From Avena insularis (taxonomy: Eukaryota; Streptophyta; Magnoliopsida; Poales; Poaceae), in the NCBI GenBank assembly GCA_023614405.1, contig CM042694.1, forward strand, positions 88,891,285 through 88,955,284: a stretch of 64,000 nt of DNA, read 5' to 3'. The translations under genes were made by a program, and so were the position numbers. Numbering within the stretch: the stretch's first letter is position 1; each line of letters starts with the position of its first letter. Below the pieces are notes generated by a model. That model saw only the letters and a program-made list of their open reading frames with translations, was not told the DNA's origin and did no database searches. Positions 22,889-34,989 of the stretch are shown here, piece after piece.

Positions 22889-24500
22889 TGCACGCATGTG
22901 CATATTGGGATGGCGAACAATGTTGTAAGAGAAAGTTTTCCTTTTTGTTGCACAGAAAAACCATTTTCTATTTTCCGAGTGCCAAAATCGGGGCATTTTG
23001 TGAAGCAACACCAAACGGTGAATACAAAAATGCTACCACCCCATTTTTAAAAAATACTAGACCACCTTACATGAACAATGTCACAACCGGGGATTCGGAA
23101 ACCTTTTCATCCACCCCTAGTGAAAAAGACAAATGTTTGCTGAATCGGTAGGAAGTGGGTCTGGTTCGAACTACAGGTACATGATCTAATGCTCATGATT
23201 TTTTGCAAAAGTTATTTTTAGACACAAATTATGATGTTTTTTCAGAGATCCAATGCAAGTTTAGCGAGGCTCGGCTCCAAGCTAAGAATCTTCATGCCCG
23301 CCGTTCGAGAAAGTTTGACGATAGTTTGAAACAGGCATAAAAAATTCAAAAACGATCCAAACAATGTGAAACCTTCACGTGATGTCATATTATGTGACAT
23401 AGTTGGAAGGAAAAATATCAAACTTGGTATATTGATTATGTCTAAAAAAAACCTTCACAAAATAATCTATCTCGTTCGAGGTTTCTTGGCTTTCGGGTCA
23501 AACGACCAATGTTATGGCCAAAATCATGACATAGTTTGTGATAATGTGTTCATAGTATGCATGCATGTGCATATTGGGATAGTGAACAATGTTGCAGGAG
23601 GAAGTTTTCCTTTTCGTCGCACAGAAAAGCCATTTTCTATTTTCCGAGTGCCAAAATTGGGGCGTTTTGTGAAGCAACACCAAACGGTGAATACAAAAAT
23701 GCTACCACCCCATTTTTCAAAAATACTAGACCACCTTATATGAACAATGTCCCAACCGGTTTACGAAAACCTTTCTATCCACCGCTGGTGAAAAAGACAA
23801 ATGTTTGCCGAATCGGTAGGAAGTGGGTCCAGTTTGAAATACAGGTACATGATCTAATGCTCATGATTTTTTGAAAAATCGTTTTTAGACTGATAATATG
23901 ATGTTTCTTCAGATATCCAATGCAAGTTTAGCGAGGCTCAACCCCGAGCTAAGAATCTTCATGCCCACCGTTCGAGAAAGTTTGACGATAGTTTGAAACG
24001 AGCATAAAAAATTCAAAAATGATCCAAACAATGCGAAACCTTCGCGTTGTGCCATATTATGTGATATAGTTGGAAGGAAGAATATCAAACTTGGTATATT
24101 GATTATGTCTCAAAAAAACTTCACAAAATGACCTATCTCATTCGAGGTTTCCTAGGTTTCAGGCCAACGACCAATGTTATGGCTAGGATCGCGACATAAT
24201 TTGTGATAATGTGTCCATATTGTATAGACATATGCATATTGGGATGGCGAACAATGTTTCAGGGGGAGTTTTCCTTTTTATCAAACGGAAAAGCCATTTT
24301 CCATTTCCATGTACCAAAATCGGGGCGTTTTGTGAAGTAACACCAAACGGTGAATACAAAAATGCTACCACTCCATTTTTCAAAAATACTAGACCACATT
24401 AAATGAACAATGTCCCAACCGGGGATTCAAAAACCTTTCCGTCCACCCTTAGTGAAAAAGAAAAATGTCTACCGAATCGGTAGGAAGAGGCCCAAAGACT
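22889..24500 (+). repeat. About 660-bp tandem repeats inside the CACTA element
   Basis: Units start at about 22900, 23563 and 24226 (GCATATTGGGATGG landmark). Each contains ATTTTCCGAGTGCCAAAAT-like and CACCAAACGGTGAATAC segments. The third is truncated. Related units in inverse orientation lie at 35000-37307. Confidence 0.8.
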
Positions 24501-25050
24501 AGGGTTTCGATGGAAGACGGCCGCCGAAGCGCCGAAATGCCACCAAAAATTGCATGTGGCCATGCCATGTGTACACAAGTGTGATAGATGGTCCATTTAT
24601 GCAATGGCTAGCTCACACGTGTCACCGTCTTCACGCGCATGCGATGATAACACTTAGAGAAGTGCTGGACGTATCGCTGGGAAACTCCCGCGACGGGTAC
24701 AACAGGGGCAACCGGTGGAACATTGGGTCCAATCTTATTTTTCTATATAGGTATGGCCTAAATATGCCTAAACAAACAAAAAATTATATTGGTGGAACCT
24801 TGTACGGAGATAGCTAGGGGGTAGATCCCCCGGGCCCGCCGACTAGGGTTTCGATGGGAGACGGCCGCCGGAGCGCCGGAATCCCATTAAAACACATAAT
24901 TATAGTGTTCTAGCCAAACCACATAATTAAAGTGTCCATAGATGCAATATGAGTGATATTTGAGATAAAATACGTGCTAGAGGAAAATGGAAGGCAAAAA
25001 AGGGGGAAATGGGAAAAACAGGGCTTTGCCGTGCGTGGTGCACATCAAAG
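24501..25050. other. CACTA internal sequence
   Basis: No gene seen. A ~35-bp block (ACTAGGGTTTCGATGG with GACGGCCGCCG) occurs at about 24500 and again at 24841. Confidence 0.4.
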
Positions 25051-25478
25051 TCTCCTTTGTCGTGTAGGGTACACGACAAAGACCCTCCCTCGCTGAATAA
25101 AACGAGCGCGAATATTTCGCTAGTTAAATAAAATAAATGGTGGAAATATTTTGCGCGGAAAAAAATTGCAATTCAAAATTTTGCCGTGTCTGACGGTGAG
25201 GCACACGGCAAAGCCCTGCCGTCAACAGCGTCGGAAATGGTGGGCCCCACGAGATGGTGTGCCGTGCGATTTTTCTTTGCCGTGGGTCTTTTTTGGCTTT
25301 TGCCGTGATTGTTTTCTTTGTCTTATGTTATTTCTGACTTTTGTCGTGAGTGTTTTCTCTACCGTGTATCCTCTATCATACTACGGGTGTCCTTTTATTA
25401 CAGTGCGTCGTGGTCTTTGTCGTGCATCGGCGCACGCCAAAGCCCTAGTGCACGGCAGCACCGAATTTTTCCGTAGCG

Positions 25479-25943
25479 ATTCCTCAAAAGATGTTTTCCC
25501 CTATCTACAATAATTTTAACTTCTGGTTTAGCGAATTAATAATCATTAATTCCTCATCTTTCTGGATAAGACATAATACAAAAAGACAAGTCTATAGGAA
25601 AGTACATCAATATTTAGAACATCATTTTAAAAACATGGTTCATATTTACGCTAAATTTGACTTACGGCAAATAAATCTATATTACTTTGAAAGAGAGGGT
25701 AGATCTGACGTGCCTTTGGGTATTTCAGCTAAGAAAAAGGAAATTTGTTTCAGCCAGTTTAACATGTGGGACCTGGTGCTAGGGTTTTGGCCAACCTTCC
25801 AGAGGAAGCGCATCTGCTTCATCTCGCTCCTTTCCTCTCCCCTTCCGCCGCTGCACAAATCTCTCGCTCAAAGCAGCAGCACCAGGCAACGCCCCATCTA
25901 GGAGAGCTGCGATCTCCAACCCGGCGGAGCAGACAGACACACG
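25479..25943 (+). other. Putative promoter and 5' UTR region of MATH-BTB gene 1
   Basis: AT-rich from 25479 to 25700, then a CT-rich leader (25800-25860). No confident TATA box or other element is identified. Confidence 0.4.
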
Positions 25944-27032
25944 ATGTCGTCCGCTGGCGCCGGCGACAAGCCGTCGAGATCCTCCATCGTTGCTGACACG
26001 GTGAGCGGGCACCACTATCTCACGATCCACGGGTACTCCCACACCAAGGACATTCCAACCGGAGAGAGCGTCAGGTCCAGCCCCTTCAACATATGCGGCC
26101 ATCGCTGGCGCATCAACTACTACCCCAATGGCGGAAGCTCCGACTTCGCCGATTGGGTAGGTGTCTGCCTGATACTCGACGAAGACGTCACGGAGGCAGT
26201 GAAGGCGAAGTGGAACATCTGCCTCGCCGGCGAGGAACTGGAGGCGAAGCAAGTGGCGTCGCTGGCAACGACACCGACGGACAGATTTACCTCCAGGAGA
26301 GGCTGGTGCAAGAGGACCTTCGTCAAAAGGGATGAGCTGGAGAGCTCCGAGCATCTCACGAACGATTCGTTCACCGTCCGCTGCGACATCGTCATCGTCC
26401 AAGGTTTCCACCCGGTGGAGGAGCACGCGGTGGCCTTCGTCTCTGTGCCCCCGTGCGACTTGGGCCGGCATCTGGGCGAGCTCCTCGAGAGCGGGAAGGG
26501 CGCCGACGTGGTCTTCGAGGTGGGCGGCGAGACCGTCGCCGCGCACCGGTGCGTGCTTGCCGCACGCTCCTCCGTCTTCAGCGCCGAACTCTTCGGACCG
26601 ATGAAGGAGGGCAATGGCAATGCCATAGGTGTCGGTGCCGTGCGCATAGACGACATGGATGCAGAGGTGTTCAAGGCGTTGGTCCACTTCGCGTACACGG
26701 GCGCATTGCCTGAGCTGCGGAAGGAAGACGAGAATGTGGCGTGCCAGCACCTGCTCGTCGCGGCGGACAGGTACGACATGGGCCGGCTGAAGACGATCTG
26801 CGAGGAGAAACTGTGTGAGTACATCAATGTGGGCACCGTGGCGATCGTCTTGGCGCTAGCCGAGCAGCACCACTGTGAGGGGCTGAAGAAGGCCTGCTTT
26901 GATTTTCTAAGCTCTCCAGGGAATCTGAAGGCGATCATCAGCACTGACGGATTCCAGCATCTGAGTAGGAGCTGCCCTTCCCTTATGATCGAGATCGTCG
27001 CCATGTCGCTGGGCGCCTTAGCTGCGACATAG
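25944..27032 (+). CDS. MATH-BTB protein (BPM-like CUL3 adaptor), gene 1
   Basis: An intact single-exon frame of 362 residues. A MATH domain spans about 20-155 (GHHYLTIHGYS, CGHRWRINYYPNG, then the late strand NDSFTVRCDIVIV). A BTB/POZ domain spans about 178-290 (GADVVFEVGGETVAAHRCVL, VFKALVHFAYTG, LLVAADRYDMGRL). A BACK-like helical tail follows (LAEQHHCEGLKKACFDFL). Proteins of this family join CUL3: BTB binds the cullin and MATH binds the substrate, so the product would select targets for ubiquitination. Grasses have a large, fast-evolving clade of single-exon MATH-BTB genes, and the length fits. The ATG at 25944 is chosen because the MATH domain starts just after it and an in-frame upstream extension is lacking. 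The upstream 465 bp end in a CACTA terminus; no clear TATA was assigned. The substrate is unknown. Confidence 0.93.
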   Translation: MSSAGAGDKPSRSSIVADTVSGHHYLTIHGYSHTKDIPTGESVRSSPFNICGHRWRINYYPNGGSSDFADWVGVCLILDEDVTEAVKAKWNICLAGEELEAKQVASLATTPTDRFTSRRGWCKRTFVKRDELESSEHLTNDSFTVRCDIVIVQGFHPVEEHAVAFVSVPPCDLGRHLGELLESGKGADVVFEVGGETVAAHRCVLAARSSVFSAELFGPMKEGNGNAIGVGAVRIDDMDAEVFKALVHFAYTGALPELRKEDENVACQHLLVAADRYDMGRLKTICEEKLCEYINVGTVAIVLALAEQHHCEGLKKACFDFLSSPGNLKAIISTDGFQHLSRSCPSLMIEIVAMSLGALAAT

Positions 27033-27317
27033 GTGTCATGGTTTCTAGACACTTATGTATTGTCTTGTCGTAGACTTTAGTATTATCCGCTACACCTATC
27101 TTCATTCTTCACAATCGAGATGCAAAATTATCGCCTTATTTCGTCCCTGTTCTGTCAGTTCATTCATCTCTGCAAACTGTGCCTATTGACCAGGGAGTGC
27201 GTTGGAATCAGAGAGCAGATTGCTCACGTTCTGGTCAACGGTAGCTCATGGTATATATGTAGGCCCTCTTCATGAGATATATTGCTCCTAATTTAGCAAT
27301 GGGTACTTGATGGTTTA
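27033..27317 (+). other. 3' flank of MATH-BTB gene 1
   Basis: TCATGGTTTCTAG shortly after the stop also occurs after the stop of MATH-BTB gene 2 (in its own orientation), indicating a common ancestral 3' UTR. Nothing else recognised. Confidence 0.5.
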
Positions 27318-27319
27318 TA

Positions 27320-27613
27320 CTCCCTCCCTCCACAAATAGCTCCACAAATAAGTGTACTTCTAGGTTTGTTCAAAGTCAAATATTTGTAAGTTTAACCAAT
27401 TTTCTTAACAAACATAATAATATTTGGCAACTTCTATGGCACTAATATTTGTGATATAAAATTACACTATTTGGAAACTACATCTTAAATATAATATAAT
27501 TATATTAATTTGGTGTCATAAATGTTGGCACAATTTTCTATAAAATAGATCAAACTTAACAAATTTTGACTTTGGATAAACCTATAAGTACACTTATTTG
27601 CGGATAGGGTGAG
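27320..27613. mobile_element. Stowaway MITE (294 bp)
   Basis: TA duplications at 27318-27319 and 27614-27615. Termini CTCCCTCCCTCCACAAATA and, inverted, CTCACCCTATCCGCAAATA; the inverted similarity continues into AAGTGTACTT. Confidence 0.88.
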
Positions 27614-27841
27614 TAAACCTTATTGACTTATGTTAATATCACCTAGTTTTTGTGGTATAGTATGCAATGCTATGTTTTGAAAGACTTCGCTTTCACCTGA
27701 GCCGCATATTTCTTGAGGTGGATATTTTGAAAGACTACGTTTAAAATTTTAGCCTCAACTGAAGCTGAGCAAAAGGAAGTTCGTCGAGCATTTCTGAGTG
27801 AAGAGATCAGTAGGTAGTCGGAGAATCTAGAGAACTTCTTA

Positions 27842-28410
27842 GGCCTTTCACAATAGGTGTATCTTAGCTCTATATCTTAGGCAATTTGCTTATGTGGCAC
27901 TATAATTAATGATGAAAGAGAGTGGTGTTGTATCTTAGAGCAAGGGCAATAGTACATCCAGCTGTTGGCTATAAGTCATGTCCATGTCATTTAGAGTCAA
28001 TCTAATAGCTAACATGTATGATAGTTAGAGATCAAAATATTATATTTTATTAATGTATGGCCCACTTTTTACTCTCACATAGTGCCTAGGAGCACGTGCT
28101 GCAGCTGGCTCTTAACTAAGCACTCACTCCTCTTCTCTCTCATCCAACTAAACACAAATATACTATTTTAAGTCCTATAGTCTGCTGACTGGACTTTATT
28201 GTACTTGCTCTTAGCTAAGCTACACCTCCTGCACGCAACCATAGGCAGAAAAATTGGCTAGCTCAATCCTATGCATGCATAAGCCTCAAATCATTAAATG
28301 CATAAACTCATAAGATACACCCTTAAGAAACAACCCATTATAGTGACCGTTTCTTAGAATATGCCACTGCCTATGATAGCGCGCTAAGAAACAGTCCATT
28401 GTGAAAGGCC
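27842..28410. mobile_element. MITE with GGCCTTTCACAAT terminal inverted repeats
   Basis: GGCCTTTCACAAT at the left and its complement at the right end (ATTGTGAAAGGCC), flanked by TA. A second miniature element sits inside it. The superfamily is uncertain. Confidence 0.7.
27938..28210. mobile_element. Tourist-like MITE nested in the previous one
   Basis: TTA duplications at 27935-27937 and 28211-28213; inverted termini GAGCAAGGGCAATAGTA and GAGCAAGTACAATAAAG. TTA duplication plus this terminus fits PIF/Harbinger-derived Tourist elements. Confidence 0.8.
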
Positions 28411-28644
28411 TAGCTTATACGCACAACTCAATAGTATTGAAACTATGCAAAGTCAGCCATCCGGCCGGTAAGTCGAAGCAAGAAGGTCATGCCTCTAATG
28501 TCAAAACTAACCAAATGCCAGATCTCCGAACACTATAAAGATTGCCACGGTCTGCTAGTGTTGGAGGAAACACCGTCAGGCTAGCCAGTAGGGAGGAAGG
28601 ATAGAGGGACTTATTCTACTGTGAAGATGATGTCACCACCTTAA

Positions 28645-28900
28645 AATCATACTCTGTCCATTCCAATAGATACATTCGTATCTAGACAAAGCTGCGACAC
28701 TTAATTTGGAACATATGTAATAGCTACGAACTGAATCATACTCTCTCCATTCCAATAGATACATCCATATCTAGACAGCGGGAATAGGAAGATTTTTTAT
28801 TCCTTTTGTTACTCTATTTTTTTTATAAGCAAAGGACACCCGAGGCACTTAATTTGGAACAGATATAATATTTACGAACCGAATCATACACGAATCGACA
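28645..28900. repeat. Two diverged direct copies of a Stowaway-like segment
   Basis: AATCATACTCT...CCATTCCAATAGATACAT starts near 28646 and again near 28735; both copies lead to CACTTAATTTGGAACA. The second contains an extra ~70-bp block. No complete inverted-repeat pair is visible. Confidence 0.5.
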
Positions 28901-30282
28901 ATGCACATCAGACGAATAATGGGTCCCCTGCATCTCCTCACATGTGAGGTGATCGGGGAAGAAGTAAAATTGGGGCCGTGCTCCCTCAAAAAAAATTTGG
29001 GGCCTTGCTAGCAGTAAACCCTAGCATGTCCGGCCTCAGTAGTGGATTTTTCGATCAGACAGAAATGGTGTGGAGAAAAAAAAAGACGCAAGTGACCTAC
29101 TAGTTGAATCATATTTTCTGAAAAAGAGTACATCTGAGTGGTGTTTTATGAAGAAATTCGCATTTTTTCCAAGAAAAATTGAGTTTATTGTAAACATACA
29201 CATGGGTGCCTCGTTGTCGAGAAGATATGAAGACCCACAAGATGTCAAACCTGCAGTTTGATTCCTGCTAGACTTGGATACAGCCATCCTCCTACGTACT
29301 CTCCGTTACAAATTAGTCTAAGTTTGGTCACATTAGAAATGTATATCTCAAAATCCAGAACACCAAATTGGTTTCATTAGAGCCATCAGAAATATTTTGC
29401 GCACTATCTATATTTGAGGTTGTAGATATTAACACCTTTTGTATAGACTAGATAAAATATAGAGAAATTTGAATTATGATAAATCTAATTTAGAATATAT
29501 GCTGTATCAAACAAATGGTTCATATCAGCTAGGTGCAAAAAATTGTCAGCACAATCATGAATGTTGAGAAAAGAAAGAAGCACTTGTATGTGAAATTTGG
29601 CCAACGAACCATTTTTTAGCTGATAAAAGCCTGGTAGGAGTTGCATAACTTGTCATGACAACACTAGTAGAAAGTTACTGTACATACTAAGTACTGACAG
29701 CAAAGGATCATGAATTTTTGCTAACTTCAAACGTGCGTGTTCTCATGAATAATATTTCACATTTTCTCAAGAGATTAGTTTATGACTCTCGTGTACTGGC
29801 CTCCTGTTAACACGATCATTTGGTGGTAAGCCCACATTTGTGATCCAATTACAAGTCGAAGTTTAGAATGTTTAATTAAGTCTGGAAATTTTAACAAAGG
29901 TTCACTACTGCATTCCCTTATAACAGAAAGATAAATTAAAAACTACAGAGACACTGCATGTCTGCATTGCAGGAAACATGAATTTAGGCGCAAGTGGCCA
30001 TTGACAATTGTTTTCAGCAGACAAACCCTGACAGAGCTTGCATCCCCATCTGCTGAAATATGCATCCTCGCTCATTTGTTGATCGATCGGTACTCTGACT
30101 TCCATATTCAGGCCAGGGTGTTCGATGATCAGAAAGAACATCACAAAATAACAGTTCATAAATGAGCCCAGAGAATAACAGAGGGCAATAGATAATACAT
30201 TCAGGAAATATAGCAAATACAGAATAAAAGGGAATATACAGTTCACGAGTGCTAACGTGCATTCTAGCAAATTATACAAGAG
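28901..30282. other. Intergenic sequence
   Basis: No gene, RNA or complete element recognised. Short open frames here are unsupported. Confidence 0.4.
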
Positions 30283-30284
30283 TA

Positions 30285-30442
30285 CTCCCTCCGTCTAGTT
30301 ATATAAGACGTTTTAGCTTTGTAAAACGAATGTAACTAGACGATCTTTGTGTATAGATTTGGAGTGAAGCTATACACTAAAAGACATCTAGATATATTCT
30401 ATTGACAAAACTAAAATGTCTTATATTTCTGAATGGAGGGGA
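30285..30442. mobile_element. Stowaway MITE (158 bp)
   Basis: TA-flanked; left CTCCCTCCGTCTAGTTATAT, right ATATTTCTGAATGGAGGGGA. Inverted repeats include ATAAGACGTTTTAG and CTAAAATGTCTTAT. Confidence 0.85.
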
Positions 30443-30779
30443 TATAAATGAGGGGTGGTAGACACATTGGTTAACAGTATAACAAACGTAAGCTGATTCA
30501 GTTTGTTTTTGATGGAAAACTATCAGTCTGTATCTAGGTAAGAACGTTCAGTAGGGACTAGTTGTGTACCAGCAGGGGAATTATCAATAGTTCTATATTA
30601 AAAAGTAGTCTTAAAAGGATGTGGTAAATTGGATTTTTTTTGTACAACATATGAATTTGCACTACAGAGAATGCTTCTTCGAACATCTGTACAGGTTATG
30701 GTCACGTGATGTGTTTATGATTTCAGGATACCAGTTATTTGAAGAGGAAATAAGGAAAGTGCCACATACTTGCAAGATG

Positions 30780-32090
30780 ATGCTATCTCATGTGAAGACG
30801 GCGGCGCTCCGGTCTATTCCCGGAACGCGGTGGCTCGTGGTGGCGTCGGCCGGAGCGGCCAGGCGGGGAAGCACCTAAGACAATCTTCCGCTTGGACGGC
30901 GGCCTTCTCCCCACATGCCACATGGGAGCCGGGACGGCACTTCCGGGCATGGTGGCGGCGGCCTCCTCGCCGGAGGTGCGGACGTGATGGGGCTGGTGTG
31001 ACGGATCTTGGGATCCCACACAGATCCTCACGGTGACGTGTGTGTGGCCATGGCACCGGCCATGCAGCGATGCGGCCTCCTCTAACTTTGGCTGCTTGTC
31101 GGTCCAAAGATCTGGTCGGGTGGGTGCTGCCTCGCGGCGACTTCTCGGCGGCGGACCAAGTTGAGGAGGGGATGGTGAACGGACTGCTAAAGCGGGTGAG
31201 GATGCCAACATCAACGGCGGCGCCTGAGGGTGTCATTTTCCTCGTTGGAGGCGAAGGTGGGGGCGTCCCTCGCTCCATTGTTTTCGGGGGAAACCTCAGA
31301 TTTGGGGAGGCTACCATTGACGGTGCCGCCTGTGGGCGTCGTAGCCCTCGTTGGAGGCGTTGTGGGGGCCTCTGGATCAGATGATGGCGACATCTTCATC
31401 GTCACCCCAGTGGGGGCATCATCTTTGGAGATATTCAGCGGTTGGACGAGCATGTGGGCGGCTTGGTGGCTGGGCATCGGTCTCCACGTATTTCTTGCGT
31501 GGGGACCAAGTGGAGTGGCTTTGTGTTGCACGGAGCTTCGGTGGCGAAGTCAACTCATGCCTGACCGACAGGTGCTACGCTGAGTCATGCATGTTCAGCG
31601 GGTGCTAAGCACGACAGATCCTCCAGAGACTTCAAGCTATGTTGGATGGTGGTACTTGGTGACATGGTGCTATGGGGTACCGGTGGCGACCACGACGTGC
31701 TTAGGATATAGTGTGCAGGGAGGTGGTGCTACTTGGCACCGCGATGGTGTCGGTGGCTGGTGAGGTAAGAGTCAGCGCATCGATCTACATGAAGAAGATG
31801 GTTTTGCGGAAGATAGTGGAGGCAGCGAGATCCGGGCGAGTGTGTGGGCGCCGTTTCGTGGCTATGCTGGGCGGATCTGGGCTCCTGGCTTGCATGATGC
31901 AGTTGGGTGTTTGCTAGGTCTTGTCGGGAAGCTGGCGATATGGTTATCATTATGCTCGGTGTTTTGTTTTGGTGGTCTTTGTTGTATGATCTTTGTAATG
32001 GTTTTTGCCAGACTTCTATAGTTTGAATAATGAATAAATACTGTGTGCATCGCTTGCAGAGCCCGGGGGTTCGCTCCCCGTTTTGAAAAA
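30780..32090 (+). mobile_element. Probable non-LTR retroposon or 3' end of a LINE-like sequence
   Basis: A GC-rich body changes to a T-rich tail that ends TGAATAATGAATAAATACTG, then GCTTGCAGAGCCCGGGGGTT and TTTTGAAAAAA. This CCGGGGGTT-plus-short-A ending is seen in grass L1-type retroposons. No RT or endonuclease coding is visible and the open frames inside are not recognisable. The 5' boundary and target duplication are not resolved (CAAGA at about 30773 and 32092 is weak). Confidence 0.5.
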
Positions 32091-32099
32091 ACAAGAAGT

Positions 32100-33072
32100 A
32101 ATGAAATGTAGGATTTGCATGAAACTAGAACCTCTCTTTGTTAGTCTAACACGGATGACCCTGTTAGGTACCGTAGAACCTCAACCAGGTCCTTGAAGAT
32201 TCTTTCCCCTTGCTACCACCAATGTCATACATCTTAAATATAACTTCTCAATAAAACAAACAACAAAATCAATACCAAAAAATGAGTTAATATGAGGACA
32301 AATAAGTCCATAACAAACTATAAAAGTATTCAAGATAGAAGGGGATATAGTGAAATTTGAACAAAAGCATTACACTCAATATTTTGCTGAAGGTGGGCCG
32401 CCCTTGGGATGAAAGTAGAAAGAAATGAAACACAGCTTTGACATTCAAATTTCAGAGGATCCAGTAAACTAAGGACTAATTACTGCATTTTTCATGATGC
32501 TGTTTATCACCTGCTATTTTTTTTTACAAACACAAGCATGCATCACTTTTACTGATTTCAGTATTAGATAGCAAAACAGAAATTGTACAGCAGCAGCCAC
32601 AATCTCGTGTATTTTCTGTCATATGAAACTGAGAGTAATCAGGCTAATGCATTTGCTATAAACATAATGAATTGGCGTACTTCTGGCTATTGAATATTGA
32701 CTTGGAATTCCTCATACACCAGATGCAGAACATGAAAATAAAATCTTGGATGTATTTAAATTTCTAAACTGAGATAACACCCAATGATCCACATGAACAT
32801 TCCTTGCAATACGGTTGCCCTTAATCAACTTTGGTAACTTTGGCAACAACAATCCTACAAGTGAACTTATTTCATGATTTCACCTTTCATGCCGCCCCCT
32901 GTTCCCAAATCACCACATTACCAAAGTTATGGGCATTGATTTTTATACCATGTCCTGCAGAATTCCTGGGTAACGACATCTTCTTTTTGTTCATTTCCAA
33001 GTTCCAACTAGTATCAATCCTGAGTTTTGACGCGCCAGAAGAAAGCAAAAGTGAGAAATTTACGGGGTAGAT
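32100..33072. other. Intergenic sequence
   Basis: AT-rich; no gene or complete element seen. Confidence 0.4.
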
Positions 33073-33090
33073 GGTATGATCGAGCTATCT

Positions 33091-34083
33091 TTTTTTTAGA
33101 CAACAATTGATGGAATTTCAACAATGCCGAAACAGATTACAAACGACTCCACAAATAAAATAAAATACAATATGGTCCCAGAATTTTGCAAGAATGACCT
33201 CACACCGTACTTCCAAAACGCAATCAAGCTCATCGTCCTCATCGTCACCAACCAAGTACAGGGACCGGATCAAGAAGCAGCACGTCTTCAGACATCGTCG
33301 AATCACCACCGCCGCCGCCGTCGCCACATTGGGATTTGAACACCGTAGGAGTGCCCACCCCAAGGGGTGGGAGCTAAGAACCTTTCCAGACCATCGGGCA
33401 GGAAGGAGATGGGGAAGAACAAGTAGTACCTCCATCCGAGGATCCCCGAGCAGTAGATCCAAATCACTAGCAGAACGCTCCACCATCTGGCAGATATAGG
33501 CGTCGACACGTCGAGCCGCCTCCTCCCCTCGCCACCAAGGCCGGCCGGAAGAAGCTTCAAGACGCGATAGCCACACACCACCAGAAGAACACAAACAACC
33601 CAAAAAGGAAGGCGGTGGTGCCATCCCCTTCCTCTCCCTCGCCACCATGGCTGGCCGAGGGAAAGACAACAACATCAGCACCCCTCCGACTCCACAAAAT
33701 CCAAGGTGAGGTCGAAAGTCGACCACGCCCGGAGAAACCACCCTCCCCAGATCCACAGATCTGAGAGGATACCAGGCCAGCAGCTCGCCGGCGCCTCCAC
33801 ATATGGCCTCGCCGAGATGGGGATCGAGATCCAGCACCCTTATTCCGATGCGACGCTGCATCCACCATCTCGACGCGTCCCCCGAAGCCCTAGCAAAACG
33901 AAACAAGCCGAGCCGCTACCCGATGCAGCTGGAGAAGATCCCCCGCCGCCGCCACACCACCCGGGCTTTGCCCGGCGGCGCCACCGCCGGCGGCGAGAGG
34001 AGGGGGGTGGTAGGGGCTAGGGTTACTTGGTGGAGGTGGGAGGAGAACTAGAGGTAGTTGTCGGTCGGGTTTAGTCCTCAGTC
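33091..34083 (-). mobile_element. Retroposed ~1-kb sequence with 18-bp target duplication
   Basis: GGTATGATCGAGCTATCT occurs at 33073-33090 and again at 34084-34101. In minus orientation the insert ends in seven or eight A residues next to one copy. This is the signature of target-primed reverse transcription by LINE machinery. The 5' end is rich in CCGCCG-type sequence. It is either a non-autonomous LINE-like element or a processed copy of a transcript. Confidence 0.8.
33118..33906 (-). CDS. Unknown 262-residue frame inside the retroposon
   Basis: Open from 33906 to the stop at 33118 and covering most of the insert. The sequence is rich in Trp, Arg, Gly and Leu, with no domain I recognise. 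It ends just upstream of the A tail (VFYFICGVVCNLFRHC), so any 3' UTR would be very short. It may be accidental openness of GC-rich sequence. I do not assign a function. Confidence 0.3.
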   Translation of the reverse strand: MFRFARASGDASRWWMQRRIGIRVLDLDPHLGEAICGGAGELLAWYPLRSVDLGRVVSPGVVDFRPHLGFCGVGGVLMLLSFPRPAMVARERKGMAPPPSFLGCLCSSGGVWLSRLEASSGRPWWRGEEAARRVDAYICQMVERSASDLDLLLGDPRMEVLLVLPHLLPARWSGKVLSSHPLGWALLRCSNPNVATAAAVVIRRCLKTCCFLIRSLYLVGDDEDDELDCVLEVRCEVILAKFWDHIVFYFICGVVCNLFRHC

Positions 34084-34989
34084 GGTATGATCGAGCTATC
34101 TGATAACGAAGTACTTGTTAATTAACATACAGAGGTAGACGAGGGAATATTTTAATATCTCCTTGGGAATGAGAAAGCACAATTGTTTTCCATTACTCAT
34201 TCACAACATTCTACATATGTACGGGAAATAATATAAGCACATAACCAACGGTCACTACAAGAACACAGCAGGCGCCGATGGCCGACACCCGTCGGCGCTT
34301 AGCTCCTGATTGCCGTTGGCGTAGGCTATGCCGACGGCTGCTGTCGGCGTATGCTCGCCGGCGTACTGCCCCGTAGGCGTAGCCCTTCTGGCCGTCAGCG
34401 TAGGCAAGTTGCCGGCGTATATAGCTACGCTGACGGATGGGCCCCACCTAGATGGTTAACGGCCTTTGGCTACGCCGATGACAAAGACGTCGACCTAGTT
34501 TATTTCAAAATAATTCAAAAAAAACTCATTTTTTTTGAATTGTTTTACTCGTTAATCTCATATGGACATTTTTAACTCTAATTACACTTAATCTCAAGTC
34601 AAATTGCACTCATAGTTAACTTTCCAATTTGTTACCCATCCTAACACTACTCCAGCCCAGCACGTTTACCTTCTCAGTTCCTTCCGGATGAGTCCCTCAG
34701 AAAGAAATTAGACCTTGTTGTTAATACTATCATATCAATCATATTAACCATTAGATCGTAGAAGTATTTATTTATTTTACATTCCAAACAATTATTTAAG
34801 TAAACAACAATGAATAAGTAATAATAATCTTGAATTCAAATAAAAAACTATTTATTTTTATCTATTTCCATTTAATATTAAATAATTCATGTCTATAAAT
34901 CTGTAATTCGTAATTCGATAAATAATATATCCAAATCGGTCAAACAAAATGAGAGGAATTCAAATATGATATCCCTATCATCTTTTTAA

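Larger units (their letters stand above)
22889..25478 (+). mobile_element. CACTA-type DNA transposon, right part
   Basis: The left part is beyond E2 and outside the window. The right end reads ...TTTTTCCGTAGCG, i.e. CGCTACGGAAAAA inward, one base from the canonical CACTA tip. About 430 bp before the end it carries many subterminal GCCGTG / CACGGCA repeats in both orientations, typical of CACTA ends. No transposase is seen. The end lies 465 bp upstream of the MATH-BTB start at 25944. Confidence 0.7.

Noticed and set aside
25779..26750. Long open frame opposite MATH-BTB gene 1 (323 codons, minus)
   Set aside because: It is a GC-rich shadow of the MATH-BTB coding strand; the same happens opposite gene 2 (40719-41606).
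30783..31583. Several overlapping GC-rich open frames as host genes
   Set aside because: They conflict in frame and strand, lack domains, and lie in a retroposon-like sequence with a short A tail.
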